64,000 nucleotides of DNA from an uncultured Gammaproteobacteria bacterium (GTDB lineage: Bacteria; Pseudomonadota; Gammaproteobacteria; Pseudomonadales; Azotimanducaceae), in the NCBI GenBank assembly GCA_913045175.1, contig CAJWQG010000004.1:26986-90985 (forward strand), in the 5' to 3' direction. This document shows, in pieces, positions 53,968-62,442 of the stretch (position 1 is its first letter; every line of letters starts with the position of its first letter). Both the position numbers and the translations under genes were made by a program. The notes below the pieces were generated by a model that saw nothing but the letters and a program-made list of their open reading frames with translations, ran no database searches and was not told the origin of the DNA.

Positions 53968-55338
53968 TTGTCTGAATCCTCAGGAGTATTAAAGAAAGAA
54001 GCGCGTCAGCTATTACAGTTGGCGCTACCCCTTATGGGTGCTCAGCTTTTCCAGATGGGCATGAATATCACCGATGTCATTATGGCGGGGCGTTACAGTT
54101 CCGTTGACCTGGCGGGTGTTGCATTGGGCAGCAGTGTCATGTGGCCTGTTGTGATACTGATGATGGGTCTGATTCAGGCCGTCACGCCGACGGTTGCACA
54201 ACTCAATGGTGCCAAAGACTACGCCGAGATCGGGGAGGTGATTCGCCAGGGGCTATGGATGGGGTTCATAGGGGGGCTTCTGGGATCACTGGTGTTGTTT
54301 AATATTGCCCCGCTATATGGGTTGGCAGATGTTGATCCCGCAGCAGCGGCAGTGTCGATAGAGTATTTGAACATGATCGCTCGAGGTCTGCCGGCCCTCG
54401 CATGCTTCTTTTGTCTTCGTTACCTTTGCGATGGCACCGGGTTCACGCACGCTGCATTGGTAATTGCCGCGATAGCACTCTTGCTGAAGATCCCCCTGAA
54501 TTACGTATTGATATATGGCCGCTTTGGCTTCCCTGAACTCGGTGGCGTTGGCTGTGGTGTCGCCCACGCAATCATAATGTGGGCGCAGTTGCTGCTAATT
54601 CTAGTCGTTGTCACGAGAAAGCGATTTGGCTACACCAAATGGATGAGCAAGTTCTCGGCGCCCGAGTGGATTCGTATCAGGGCGCTGTTGATCATCGGCA
54701 TACCGATCGGGCTCACGTTGTTTGCGGAGGTGGGTATTTTTTCGCTGACGACTCTGCTGCTGGGGCGTTATGGTGCCGAAGTGGTGGCGTCCCACAATAT
54801 TGCCATGTCCATCGCCGGGTTTATGTTCATGATGCCGTTAGCCCTGGGTCACGGGTCCACGATTCGCATTGGATTCCGGTTAGGTGCGGGCGAGATCAAG
54901 GGAGCCGGAATTACCGCGGGAATCGCATTAAGTATGACGGTACTGTTTGCGATTGTGGGCGCGCTATTTGTTCTCATGTTCCGGGAACACCTGGTGGCGA
55001 TATTCACTACCGATCCTGCAGTGCGCGAACTATCGGTGGTGCTGGTATTGTTTGTTGTGTTCTTCATGACATTTGATGCCACGCAGACTGGCGCCATCGG
55101 TTGTCTAAGGGGTTTCAAAGACACGCGGGTGCCTATGATGATTGCGTTGTTCAGTTACTGGGTTGTGGGGCTGCCATTGCAATGTGCCCTTGGATTCGGC
55201 TGGTTAGGTGAGCCGATGGGGGTATATGGATTCTGGATCGGCTTGAGTGCCGGCCTTGGGGTTGCGGCAATACTATTGTGCAGGCGACTTTGGTATGTAC
55301 ATGGGAACGAACCCTTGATCATGAGCCTCGCGGGCTAG
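53968..55338 (+). CDS. MATE-family multidrug/solute exporter
   Basis: 456 residues with 12 membrane helices in two symmetrical halves. LQLALPLMGAQLFQMGMNIT and DVIMAGRYSSVDLAGVALGS are the standard first-helix block, repeated in form by IIGIPIGLTLFAEVGIFSLT in the second half. The start is TTG at 53968, immediately after the stop of the F420-type gene. A NorM-type sodium- or proton-coupled export of cations is typical. Being coupled to the LLM gene it may export a substrate or product of that enzyme. It ends at a hairpin terminator. Confidence 0.9.
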   Translation: MSESSGVLKKEARQLLQLALPLMGAQLFQMGMNITDVIMAGRYSSVDLAGVALGSSVMWPVVILMMGLIQAVTPTVAQLNGAKDYAEIGEVIRQGLWMGFIGGLLGSLVLFNIAPLYGLADVDPAAAAVSIEYLNMIARGLPALACFFCLRYLCDGTGFTHAALVIAAIALLLKIPLNYVLIYGRFGFPELGGVGCGVAHAIIMWAQLLLILVVVTRKRFGYTKWMSKFSAPEWIRIRALLIIGIPIGLTLFAEVGIFSLTTLLLGRYGAEVVASHNIAMSIAGFMFMMPLALGHGSTIRIGFRLGAGEIKGAGITAGIALSMTVLFAIVGALFVLMFREHLVAIFTTDPAVRELSVVLVLFVVFFMTFDATQTGAIGCLRGFKDTRVPMMIALFSYWVVGLPLQCALGFGWLGEPMGVYGFWIGLSAGLGVAAILLCRRLWYVHGNEPLIMSLAG

Positions 55339-55353
55339 TCAGCGTCGCTATTG

Positions 55354-55388
55354 AGGCCGGAATACGGTATGCTTGCCGGCCTTTTGGT
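55354..55388 (+). terminator. Intrinsic terminator after the MATE gene
   Basis: AGGCCGG (55354-55360) pairs perfectly with CCGGCCT (55376-55382) across a 15-base loop and is followed by TTTGGTCTTTTC. It is positioned 16 bp after the exporter stop codon. Confidence 0.6.
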
Positions 55389-55483
55389 CTTTTCGACAAA
55401 CTCGTTCTCTCGACAAAATCTTCTTCCTCGAGCTGGCGTAAACAATCGAACTGCCTGATGTTTACAACATTAAAGGAACGAGA

Positions 55484-55948
55484 ATGAAGATTGGCACACA
55501 TGCTGTCATGTCAATGCATTATGTATTGACCGATGACACTGGCGAAGAAATAGATTCTTCGACCGGTCAGGAACCTTTAACTTATCTGCACGGTACCGGG
55601 CATTTGATCCCCGGCTTAGAGCGCGAGCTTGACGGTAAGGAAGCGGGTGATGAGTTAATAGCTGTTATTTCGCCGGAAGATGGTTATGGCGAACAGGATG
55701 AAACATTGATTCGTCAGATTCCGCGTACTGCGTTTGGTGATATCGAAAATATTGAACCCGGGATGCAGTTTCGCGCTGGAGGTAACGATGATGATGTACA
55801 GATAATAACCGTAACCAAGGTTGAGGGTGACGACGTCACTGTCGATGGCAATCATCCACTTGCAGGAATGACACTCAACTTTAGCGTCTCGATTCAGAGC
55901 GTGCGTGAGGCATCATCGGAAGAGATCGATCACGGTCACGTACGTTAA
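55484..55948 (+). CDS. FKBP-type peptidyl-prolyl isomerase, SlyD-like
   Basis: 154 residues. The FKBP core MHYVLTDDTGEEIDSSTGQEP and YLHGTGHLIPGLERELDGKE surrounds the inserted-flap (IF) domain characteristic of SlyD (EDGYGEQDETLIRQIPRTAF ... VTKVEGDDVTVDGNHPLAG). The C-terminal metal-binding His/Cys tail of E. coli SlyD is reduced to EEIDHGHVR. It folds proteins and may deliver nickel weakly. A ribosome site AAAGGAACG precedes ATG 55484. It is a single gene followed by the 60-residue protein. Confidence 0.92.
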   Translation: MKIGTHAVMSMHYVLTDDTGEEIDSSTGQEPLTYLHGTGHLIPGLERELDGKEAGDELIAVISPEDGYGEQDETLIRQIPRTAFGDIENIEPGMQFRAGGNDDDVQIITVTKVEGDDVTVDGNHPLAGMTLNFSVSIQSVREASSEEIDHGHVR

Positions 55949-56002
55949 AGAACACACTTATATTAAAGAACGTAGTAAAGAAAACAGGAACTAGGAGTAG
56001 AC

Positions 56003-56185
56003 ATGGCTACAAAGAAAAGACAATCCGGACCCACCACACACGAGCTTCGAGAAAGTCTTGAGGAAGATGTGAAAGCATTTCTCGCATCTGGAAAGAAAAT
56101 TACGCAAATTCCCAATGGCGTAAGTGGTGTCGATAGCACCAAGGGTACTAAGAACATCTCGCTAGGACAGGCTAAAAAACGCTAG
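56003..56185 (+). CDS. Small basic protein of 60 residues, unknown
   Basis: A compact protein, MATKKRQSGPTTHELRESLE, then DVKAFLASGKKITQIPNGVS and a basic tail. The segment D/E-V-x-A-F-L-x-x-G-x-K-I-x-Q-I resembles the helical motif seen in small SutA-type RNA-polymerase-associated proteins, but SutA is longer and acidic, so this is only a resemblance. The ribosome site AGGAGTAG precedes ATG 56003. Its stop overlaps the convergent hrpB stop by four bases. Confidence 0.6.
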   Translation: MATKKRQSGPTTHELRESLEEDVKAFLASGKKITQIPNGVSGVDSTKGTKNISLGQAKKR

Positions 56186-58677
56186 CGTGTCTTGCGGGTT
56201 GGTATCGTGGACAACGGGTCGTCTGGCCACGGGTGTTTAGGATACCGACCCTTCATCTCTTTTTTCACTTCTACATAGGCATTGCGCCAAAATCCAGCAA
56301 GATCCTGAGTCACCTGTAATGGTCGTCCTGCGGGTGAAAGCAAGTGCACCAGTAACTCCACGGATCCACCAGCAATCGTTGGCGTCCGCGTAACACCGAA
56401 CATTTCCTGAAGTTTTACTGCAAGTACCGGGGGACTCTCGCGGTAGTCAATTTTGATGTTGGAACCCGATGGAACGCTTAGCCGCTCCGGCGCGAGCTCC
56501 TCCAGTTGACCAAGTTGTTTGTAAGTGAGTAAGGACCGCAGGATCTTCAGAAGATCCAACTTTTTGAATCCACTAATGTGATTGATCGGATCGAGAAAGG
56601 GGTCGAGCCACCTGTGGAGATTCGTTAGCAGACCATCGTCCGACAGGTCGGGCCAATCGTGGTCACCGATGGATCGTAGCAGCATTACCCTGCCTCGAAA
56701 CTGATGGCACTCAGCCTTCCACGGAAGCATGTCTAGTCCCTTTTGTCGTACCAGTTGCAGTAGTGCGTTCCGTTTCATCTCTGCGTCGGCTTCCATTTTC
56801 GTACTTTCAAGGATCAGCTCGCCAATGCGTTTTTGTTGCTCCGCCGTGAACCTCGACGTCTTTTCGTCCCATTTGGCTTCGTTCGCGACACTCACCAGGT
56901 CTGCGAGTAACGTGCCAAATAGATTTGCGTCCAGCGGTGCCGCCGAGTAAATGACGTCCCCTTTATTGCGGGCGAATCCCCCAACTTCTGCAACGGCTAA
57001 CCACTTTGCTTTACCGATGCTGTGGGGTTGGTCGAAATTAGCACTACGCCCATTGGCAAGCAGGTAGCCACCGGCATGACGTTGCCTCGCAATTCGATCC
57101 GGGTATGCTGAAGCGATAAGGTAAGCGAGCATCTCTGATTCCGATAACTGACTAACCGCTGACGAGCCGATATGCTGGATCGCGAGCTGTGACTTAAACT
57201 GCTTGGTAAGCTGAAGGGTTCTACTTCGCCATCCTCGATATCGAGAAGGGCAGGGGGCCTCCCCATTCAACACGGCAATTCGATGCGCGATATCCGGTGT
57301 CTCGCGGAATGGATCGCGGTCAGAGAGTATGGACGCTAGTTGGGCCGCCAGCTGAAACATCTCGTTGTCTCCGATGGCGCATAACAGCATATGTGCGAGC
57401 CTGGGATGTGCGGCCACGTCCAGCATTGCCTCGCCATGCGCTGAAAGGACATCCCTGTTTGCTTCGTCAGTTTGTATAGCACCTAACATTTTTAGCAGGT
57501 CGCGCGCCTGATTCCAGTTGCCGGCAGGTGGTGGATCCAGCCACTTCAGATCACTGGGATCGCCCCAATGCAGTACTTGCAGTGCAGCGGGAGCGAGGTC
57601 GGCGTTCAGGATCTCTGGTGTAGACTGTGCGGGGAGTGGATATTGCTGATCCTCTGACCACAGCCGGTAGCAACGGCCAGGCGATAAGCGGCCAGCGCGA
57701 CCGGCACGTTGTGTCGTAGACGACTGGGCGACCTGTATTGTTTGTAGGCGGGTCATACCCGTATTTGGATCAAACCGAGGTTCTCGAGCGAGACCGGTAT
57801 CTACAACCACGTCGACGCCTTCAATGGTAAGACTCGATTCGGCAATGTTCGTTGCAAGCACGACTTTGCGACCACTGGCTTCGGGCATAAGCGCCAGCTG
57901 TTGTTCCTCCATGGATAGGTTTCCGTATAGAGGCCGAATGTGCGCATCCGTATTCTGTAACCTCTCGGTAGCTCCTCTTATTTCACCCTGGCCTGGTAGA
58001 AAAACAAGGATGCTACTCTCGGGGTTTTCCTCAAGTGCACGTATGATGACAGGGATGCTTCTGTCAATAATGCGATCGCGAGGGTTCCTTGCGCCGGTAT
58101 AGGTGACGTCGACAGGATATTGCTTACCTGAACTTTCGATTATCGGCGCGTTGTCCAACAGCTTGGCGATTGGTTGTCCATCGAGGGTTGCAGACATGAC
58201 CAGTATTTTTAGCGGGTTGTCTGCGCTGCGAAAGATGGATCGACCCTGTAGCGTCAATGCGAGGGCCAGATCAGAGTCAATATTGCGTTCATGGAATTCA
58301 TCGAAGATAACCAGGCCCACATCCTCAAGGGATGGGTCGGACTGCAGCATTCGGTTAAGAATGCCCTCGGTGATGACTTCAATAATGGTGCTGGGTCCAA
58401 CGCGGGTATCCAGACGCATACGATATCCGACCAGGCCGCCTGGTTTCTCGCCCAACATGTCCGCCATTCGAAAGGCAGCGTTCCTGGCGGCTACCCGTCG
58501 GGGCTCCAGCAACAGTATTTTCTTGCCGTTAAGCCAGGGTTGTTCCATCAGTGCGAGTGGCACAAGGGTTGTTTTACCAGCGCCGGGCGGTGCCTGAAGT
58601 ACTAGCTCGTTCTTCTCGGCCAGACACTTGATGATGTCCGGGAGAACGTCGGTAATGGGGAGTTTGCTGTCAATCAC
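56182..58677 (-). CDS. hrpB: ATP-dependent helicase HrpB
   Basis: 831 residues, a DEAH-type RNA helicase of unknown cellular role. The start is GTG at 58677 (MIDSKLPITDVLPDIIKCLA). Walker A is PPGAGKTTLVPLAL and motif II is DEFHERNIDSDLALAL, the Phe-for-Ala change being normal for HrpB. Motif III is MSATLDG and motif VI is QRAGRAGRLSPGRCYRLW. The C-terminal HrpB-specific domain follows, ending in LSPAGRPLQVTQDLAGFW and YPKHPWPDDP. It is 7 bp downstream of hspQ on the same strand. Confidence 0.96.
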   Translation of the reverse strand: MIDSKLPITDVLPDIIKCLAEKNELVLQAPPGAGKTTLVPLALMEQPWLNGKKILLLEPRRVAARNAAFRMADMLGEKPGGLVGYRMRLDTRVGPSTIIEVITEGILNRMLQSDPSLEDVGLVIFDEFHERNIDSDLALALTLQGRSIFRSADNPLKILVMSATLDGQPIAKLLDNAPIIESSGKQYPVDVTYTGARNPRDRIIDRSIPVIIRALEENPESSILVFLPGQGEIRGATERLQNTDAHIRPLYGNLSMEEQQLALMPEASGRKVVLATNIAESSLTIEGVDVVVDTGLAREPRFDPNTGMTRLQTIQVAQSSTTQRAGRAGRLSPGRCYRLWSEDQQYPLPAQSTPEILNADLAPAALQVLHWGDPSDLKWLDPPPAGNWNQARDLLKMLGAIQTDEANRDVLSAHGEAMLDVAAHPRLAHMLLCAIGDNEMFQLAAQLASILSDRDPFRETPDIAHRIAVLNGEAPCPSRYRGWRSRTLQLTKQFKSQLAIQHIGSSAVSQLSESEMLAYLIASAYPDRIARQRHAGGYLLANGRSANFDQPHSIGKAKWLAVAEVGGFARNKGDVIYSAAPLDANLFGTLLADLVSVANEAKWDEKTSRFTAEQQKRIGELILESTKMEADAEMKRNALLQLVRQKGLDMLPWKAECHQFRGRVMLLRSIGDHDWPDLSDDGLLTNLHRWLDPFLDPINHISGFKKLDLLKILRSLLTYKQLGQLEELAPERLSVPSGSNIKIDYRESPPVLAVKLQEMFGVTRTPTIAGGSVELLVHLLSPAGRPLQVTQDLAGFWRNAYVEVKKEMKGRYPKHPWPDDPLSTIPTRKTR

Positions 58678-58684
58678 ATTGGCG

Positions 58685-58993
58685 TTAGTTCAGCCCGCGT
58701 TTCGGCTGATACACACCGTCTTGAAAGCCATCAAAAAATGCAGGTAGAAGTGGATGATCAATATAGTCCACACCGTCGAAGGCGATAAGGTTGCGCTCGG
58801 CTACGTAGGTGGTGTGATCCGCTTCGTGCACCAATACATGGTACCAGGGGGCATCTTTAGGAGGCTTGGATTTGGCCATTGTGTCATACCACTCTTCGGT
58901 TCCGGAAAATACCGGATCGACGTCGAACACGAGCCCCCGATACTCGAACAGTCTGTGTGTCACCTGTTGGCCGATAAAAAATTGAGCTTGCAC
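58685..58993 (-). CDS. hspQ: Heat shock protein HspQ (YccV)
   Basis: 102 residues if GTG 58993 is used (MQAQFFIGQQVTHRLFEYRG), which aligns with the short HspQ N-terminus; an ATG at 59062 would add 23 atypical residues. YRGLVFDVDPVFSGTEEWYD and DAPWYHVLVHEADHTTYVAE are the family blocks. HspQ stimulates Lon-dependent turnover in Yersinia and Salmonella and restrains mutant DnaA in E. coli. It lies upstream of hrpB. The ribosome site for the GTG is weak. Confidence 0.87.
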   Translation of the reverse strand: MQAQFFIGQQVTHRLFEYRGLVFDVDPVFSGTEEWYDTMAKSKPPKDAPWYHVLVHEADHTTYVAERNLIAFDGVDYIDHPLLPAFFDGFQDGVYQPKRGLN

Positions 58994-59118
58994 TGCGCTT
59001 AACTCTATTGACGTTAATCCGTTGATTATACAGGTCGCCGGGACCGGCGACTTGCGTGACATTGGCTTTTGCGTGAGACTCTATGCTTTGCTTTAACACA
59101 CAATGGGGGGGGGGATTC

Positions 59119-59733
59119 ATGCGAATCAATGAAATTACTATAGCCGACGAACCGGAAGCCTGGCGGGCCCGAGGGTTTACCGTCGAGAACGATCGAGTGA
59201 CGATTGGCGAGAGCTATGTTGTTCATCTCACAGGAGGCGAAGGCGGCGTCACCGCGTGGACGCTGGGTGTTGACGGGAAGGAGGGCTCTACGACCGTTGC
59301 GCCGCGCGGGATGGGTGTGACTGTTACGCAGCCCATGAAACCCGAAGGCCCAACTGATCATGAGATTGGCATCACTCATTCCGCCAAGGCAATTGTGTGG
59401 ACGGCGGATACGGCTGCATCGGTGGTAGCCCTGCAGGAGGCCATTCCAGAATTTGGGCCGCCGTCGCGGGACGGGCTGCACAAGGGCACACATTTTGCGA
59501 TCTGGCCCCTTGATGATACGGACGTTGGTCTTGAGGTGGTCTGCCTTGATCCGGACCAGGGTGATGACACCATCGCAGCGCTTTTCTTTGTGGTGGAGGA
59601 TTTTGACAAAGCGGTTGAACGAATGGGTGTGGAGAACCTGATACCCGAGGACGTCTATGGCGGGCGCCGACGGGTGATTATCAAACCCGGGATTGGTGTG
59701 TCACTTCGCGTACATTTTTTGGCGCCTGTATAG
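59119..59733 (+). CDS. VOC-like (glyoxalase superfamily) protein
   Basis: 204 residues from ATG 59119, just after a run of ten G residues that supplies a ribosome site; a start at 59083 is less likely. The N-terminal 85 residues (MRINEITIADEPEAWRARGF ... VYVVHLTGGEGG type strands) and the C-terminal 115 (AIVWTADTAASVVALQEAIP ... DDTIAALFFVVEDFDKAVER) each resemble one VOC module, making a fused two-module protein. No metal-ligand set is obvious. Function unknown. Confidence 0.65.
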   Translation: MRINEITIADEPEAWRARGFTVENDRVTIGESYVVHLTGGEGGVTAWTLGVDGKEGSTTVAPRGMGVTVTQPMKPEGPTDHEIGITHSAKAIVWTADTAASVVALQEAIPEFGPPSRDGLHKGTHFAIWPLDDTDVGLEVVCLDPDQGDDTIAALFFVVEDFDKAVERMGVENLIPEDVYGGRRRVIIKPGIGVSLRVHFLAPV

Positions 59734-59745
59734 GATAGAGCCTAA

Positions 59746-60134
59746 ATGGACACGTCAGAAATTTTTTTGGGCAGCTTTGGGGTGGGATGTATCTCATTTT
59801 CGGCGAGTTGTTTTTCATCACCGGCCAACTGGGCAAGACCATAGAAATGACGGATGATAAAGCATTCGTCATCAGCACCGGCTATATCACGCTCTTGCTG
59901 GGGCTCGTTACTGTTATTGCACACAATGTATGGGTCGCGGACTGGAGAGTCATTATCACTGTTTTAGGCTGGACGACCTTGATCAAAGGCATTTAGAAGA
60001 TTGGTTTTCCAGAGTTTATCCATGAGCAAGCTCAGAGATTCAAGGGAAAGCAGTTGTTGTCAGGCGCGTTTCTGTTTCTTCTGGGTGGATATTTGTTCTG
60101 GATGGCTACGTGGAGTAGGGGGAATTGGTTGTAG
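59746..60134 (+). pseudogene. Broken small membrane protein gene
   Basis: A reading frame starting at ATG 59746 (MDTSEIFLGSFGV) shifts near 59784 into the frame of MYLIFGELFFITGQLGKT, which continues through two membrane spans (GYITLLLGLVTVIAHNVWVA, DWRVIITVLGWTTLIKGI). An in-frame TAG at 59994-59996 then interrupts it, after which the same frame continues KIGFPEFIHEQAQRFKGKQ with a third span to TAG 60132-60134. The HNVW...DWRV...LGW-LIKG pattern is typical of a widespread three- to four-span family of unknown function. One frameshift plus one amber codon indicate decay. It lies directly upstream of tRNA-Ser. Confidence 0.65.
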
Positions 60135-60160
60135 GGGTTCTGTTCGGTAAACTGAACCGC

Positions 60161-60250
60161 GGAGAGGTGCCGGAGTGGCCGAACGGGATTGATTCGAAAT
60201 CAATTGACGGGGTGACCCGTCCCAGGGTTCGAATCCCTGCCTCTCCGCCA
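60161..60250 (+). tRNA. tRNA-Ser (anticodon CGA)
   Basis: A 90-base class II tRNA. The acceptor arms GGAGAGG (60161-60167) and CCTCTCC (60240-60246) pair fully, followed by discriminator G and an encoded CCA at 60248-60250. The anticodon stem ATTGA/TCAAT encloses the loop TTCGAAA with CGA at 60195-60197. The long variable arm (GACGGGGTGACCCGTC) and the T-arm GGGTTCGAATCCC are complete. It reads UCG serine codons. tRNA-Ser genes are common integration sites, and accessory DNA begins right after it. Confidence 0.96.
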
Positions 60251-60677
60251 CCTTCTAAAAGCCCAGTAAAAACCTAGTTCAGGGGCCATCCTCATAAGCA
60301 AAAGACGGCTTTTTATAAGCATAAATCATAAGCAAGTAGTGGCGCATGTGTAAACCGGTGGGCCGTTGTAGGCAAACGGCTTATCGTTTATAGCCCCCGG
60401 GGAGGCCCTGCAACTGATGTTTATTCGGTTGGTTACCGCATGGATTCATAAGAAGCTGATTTTCAAAAACCTAAACCAAGCCAATTTTAAAAATAGCTAT
60501 AGAAAAGACCGCTACACCCCGTATTTACGCAGTCCTTCGAATTAAAAAAGAGTAAAAAATACTGTTAAAACAAGGGCCTACAAGCACCTTCTTGGGGCTT
60601 CGCATCTGCTACCCACTAGGTAGAGATATTACGGAAGACTAAGCGCCTCGAGCTTGAGAGGTGATCCATTTCAGGTA
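60251..60677. other. 427-bp AT-rich non-coding stretch after tRNA-Ser
   Basis: No gene is visible. The stretch is AT-rich and contains three copies of ATAAGCA (60294, 60315, 60328) in the first 90 bp and the first copy of a direct repeat (60539-60602). A GC-rich patch CCCCCGGGGAGGCC lies near 60393. No integrase gene is seen to the right within the window. I cannot identify a second att copy of the tRNA end. Confidence 0.5.
60539..60602. repeat. Direct repeat, copy 1
   Basis: A 64-bp block beginning GAATTAAAAAAGAGTAAAAA and ending GGGGCTTCG recurs at 61239-61301 with a handful of differences. It contains a small hairpin AAGCACC-TTCTT-GGGGCTT. Read on the minus strand it lies 76 bp after the stop of the gene at 60678-61028, and a T-rich stretch follows the hairpin, so it may act as a terminator. 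Confidence 0.8.
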
Positions 60678-61028
60678 TCAAATTAATATATCAATACTTC
60701 GCCTAGATGATTCTTCCAAGTCTGCTGCTGAAGGCTCCTCAGCGGCCCTATTCTTCTGTTCAAATCGAAGATCATCCAGTGCTCTTTGTTCAACAGCTGT
60801 TAATTCACCAACATAGGATCGTTGTTGGCGTCTTTCTAATTCCTGGTAGGTGCCATCTACCATCCTTGATTGCTCAAAGGACAGAACAATCTCTACGTCT
60901 TTTTGAGCTGAACCGGGATTTATGTCAGGAAGTGGCGATGGAGACGCGTTTGGAGTTTTACTGACATTAGAGGCACTCTTTAAATAGATTGAATTACTTG
61001 TATTTCCGTACCCGGTAATCTCTGCCAT
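60678..61028 (-). CDS. Hypothetical 116-residue protein
   Basis: ATG 61028 (MAEITGYGNTSNSIYLKSAS) follows a perfect AGGAGG ribosome site by 7 bp, so this start is firm; a further ATG at 61046 is upstream of that site. The N-terminal 45 residues are Ser/Pro/Asn-rich and probably disordered. The rest (about 46-116) is a charged helical region, EIVLSFEQSRMVDGTYQELE, RRQQRSYVGELTAVEQRALD. No signal peptide, no membrane span and no family that I recognise. It sits between two copies of a direct repeat in an accessory region. Confidence 0.7.
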   Translation of the reverse strand: MAEITGYGNTSNSIYLKSASNVSKTPNASPSPLPDINPGSAQKDVEIVLSFEQSRMVDGTYQELERRQQRSYVGELTAVEQRALDDLRFEQKNRAAEEPSAADLEESSRRSIDILI

Positions 61029-61403
61029 CAAAATGCCTCCTGCCATTTAATTTCCCAAATATCATGCAATCTGCACGCCAAGAAAAAAATGTAATGATTT
61101 TAATGACTTATAAATTTATTTTTATTTAGAGTACGCAGCTCTTGCGCTACCATCGCTCAGAGTTAGAGAAACTGCCTCCTGAATGTGCACATTACAAGCA
61201 GCGGGAAGCTTTGGAAGCCCGTGTTTGCTTGTGTTCCGGAATTAAAAAAGAGTAAAAATACTGTTAAAACAAGGGCTTACAAGCACCTGTATGGGGTTTC
61301 GTGTTTGCCTTTAAGGGTTTGGGATGGTTAAGCTGTTCAGGTGTTTTAGTGGCCAAATAAGGGGGGCCTTATAAAGGAAATGGTAGTGGAGATACTACAT
61401 TAA
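61029..61403. other. 375-bp non-coding stretch between accessory genes
   Basis: No gene is visible on either strand. It carries the promoter region of the 116-residue protein at its left, the second repeat copy (61239-61301) and a CGTGTTTGC element twice, 80 bp apart (61220 and 61300). Strong T-rich and A-rich runs occur at 61080-61135. Confidence 0.5.
61239..61301. repeat. Direct repeat, copy 2
   Basis: This 63-bp copy matches the copy at 60539-60602 along its length. The loop differs (TGTAT against TTCTT) and one stem pair changes from G-C to G-U, so the hairpin AAGCACC/GGGGTTT is kept. On the minus strand it lies 103 bp after the stop of the Sel1 gene. Confidence 0.8.
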
Positions 61404-62357
61404 TTAAACCGGTGGCTTCCCCGTCAGTTCTCTAAGTTTATACTCCTTTATGAAATCTGTTTTACACTTTTTGCACTCGAACTTTAACGCTATTTTTTTT
61501 GACGTATCATCTGAGTAGAACGCGTTTCTATCTCCCGCTGTGGCAAAGTTAAGTCTCTGAATACTATTTTGGAAGCCACAATGAGGGCATTTTGCTCGTC
61601 GGCCACGGAAGAGACGGATAAGCCCATAAACAGCTAGAGCTATACCAAAAAACTCAAACAGCCATCCCTTTAATGCTAGGTAGAAAATGAGCCCCAGCCC
61701 AATAAATCCGCTACACAACAAAAAGGTAAAGAACCGCAGATAAGCAGGCCATCCACGTCTCTTGGCGAAGATATGCAGTAAAACCAACAGAGCAGCTAAG
61801 GGTAGACCATATCCAAAAGCATTTTCTGCAGTATATATTCCTACGCGGCCCCAAAAAGCAGCACTCAGCAAAGACGAGGCCTCTATTTCCCCCAAAGAAT
61901 CCTTAAACAATAAGTGTGCTTTGGAATAATCAACTGCAACCCCATGCCCTCTAGAATACATGTATCCTAAATCGCTTTGAGAATAAGGATTCCCCTGCTC
62001 AGCAGCAAGGGTGTACCACTTCACAGCCTGGACATCATCCTCTGGAACGCCGTATCCAAAATCGTACATCCAACCTAAATTGGCTTGAGCCAGGGTATGA
62101 CCTTGCTCAGCAGCGAGGGTGTACCACTTCACAGCTTCTTTGTAGTCTTGTGGAACGCCTTCGCCATTGTCGTACATGACACCAAGTTTGCTCTGCGCGC
62201 GAGCATCACCCTGCTCAGCATCCTTCTTAAATTCCTGCAATGCAGTTGCATAGTCTTCTGCTTCGTATGCAGCAAGTCCTTTATCAAAATCAGCACCCGC
62301 GTTTAACGGCGCTAACAAAGCAAGAAGGACTAATGGAGTTGTCAGTAAACTTTTCAT
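61404..62357 (-). CDS. Sel1-repeat membrane protein with C-terminal zinc ribbon
   Basis: 317 residues from ATG 62357, after a GGAGGGGAGGGGG ribosome region. A signal-like segment KSLLTTPLVLLALLAPLNAG is followed by Sel1-like repeats: ALQEFKKDAEQGDARAQSKL, GVPQDYKEAVKWYTLAAEQG, GVPEDDVQAVKWYTLAAEQG and GVAVDYSKAHLLF. Three membrane segments follow (about residues 180-260), then a C-terminal treble-cysteine ribbon, KCPHCGFQNS and FECKKCKTDF. Sel1 repeats mediate protein contacts, here probably in the periplasm, with the ribbon on the opposite or same face depending on span count. The upstream gene is the truncated protease on the same strand. Confidence 0.75.
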   Translation of the reverse strand: MKSLLTTPLVLLALLAPLNAGADFDKGLAAYEAEDYATALQEFKKDAEQGDARAQSKLGVMYDNGEGVPQDYKEAVKWYTLAAEQGHTLAQANLGWMYDFGYGVPEDDVQAVKWYTLAAEQGNPYSQSDLGYMYSRGHGVAVDYSKAHLLFKDSLGEIEASSLLSAAFWGRVGIYTAENAFGYGLPLAALLVLLHIFAKRRGWPAYLRFFTFLLCSGFIGLGLIFYLALKGWLFEFFGIALAVYGLIRLFRGRRAKCPHCGFQNSIQRLNFATAGDRNAFYSDDTSKKIALKFECKKCKTDFIKEYKLRELTGKPPV

Positions 62358-62442
62358 ACGTCGCCCCCTCCCCTCCGTTGACTTAATCGTCATCAATCAT
62401 ACCGCCACTCGTCGAGCTTCCCATATTTGTCTGAAGTCTCTA

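Noticed and set aside
60294..60334. Iteron-like ATAAGCA repeats
   Set aside because: Three 7-bp copies with irregular spacing (21 and 13 bp) in AT-rich DNA are too few and too short to claim an origin or binding array.
60539..61301. Integron attC sites
   Set aside because: The repeats follow genes like attC sites do, but the paired RYYYAAC and GTTRRRY core sites could not be found by eye and no integron integrase is present.
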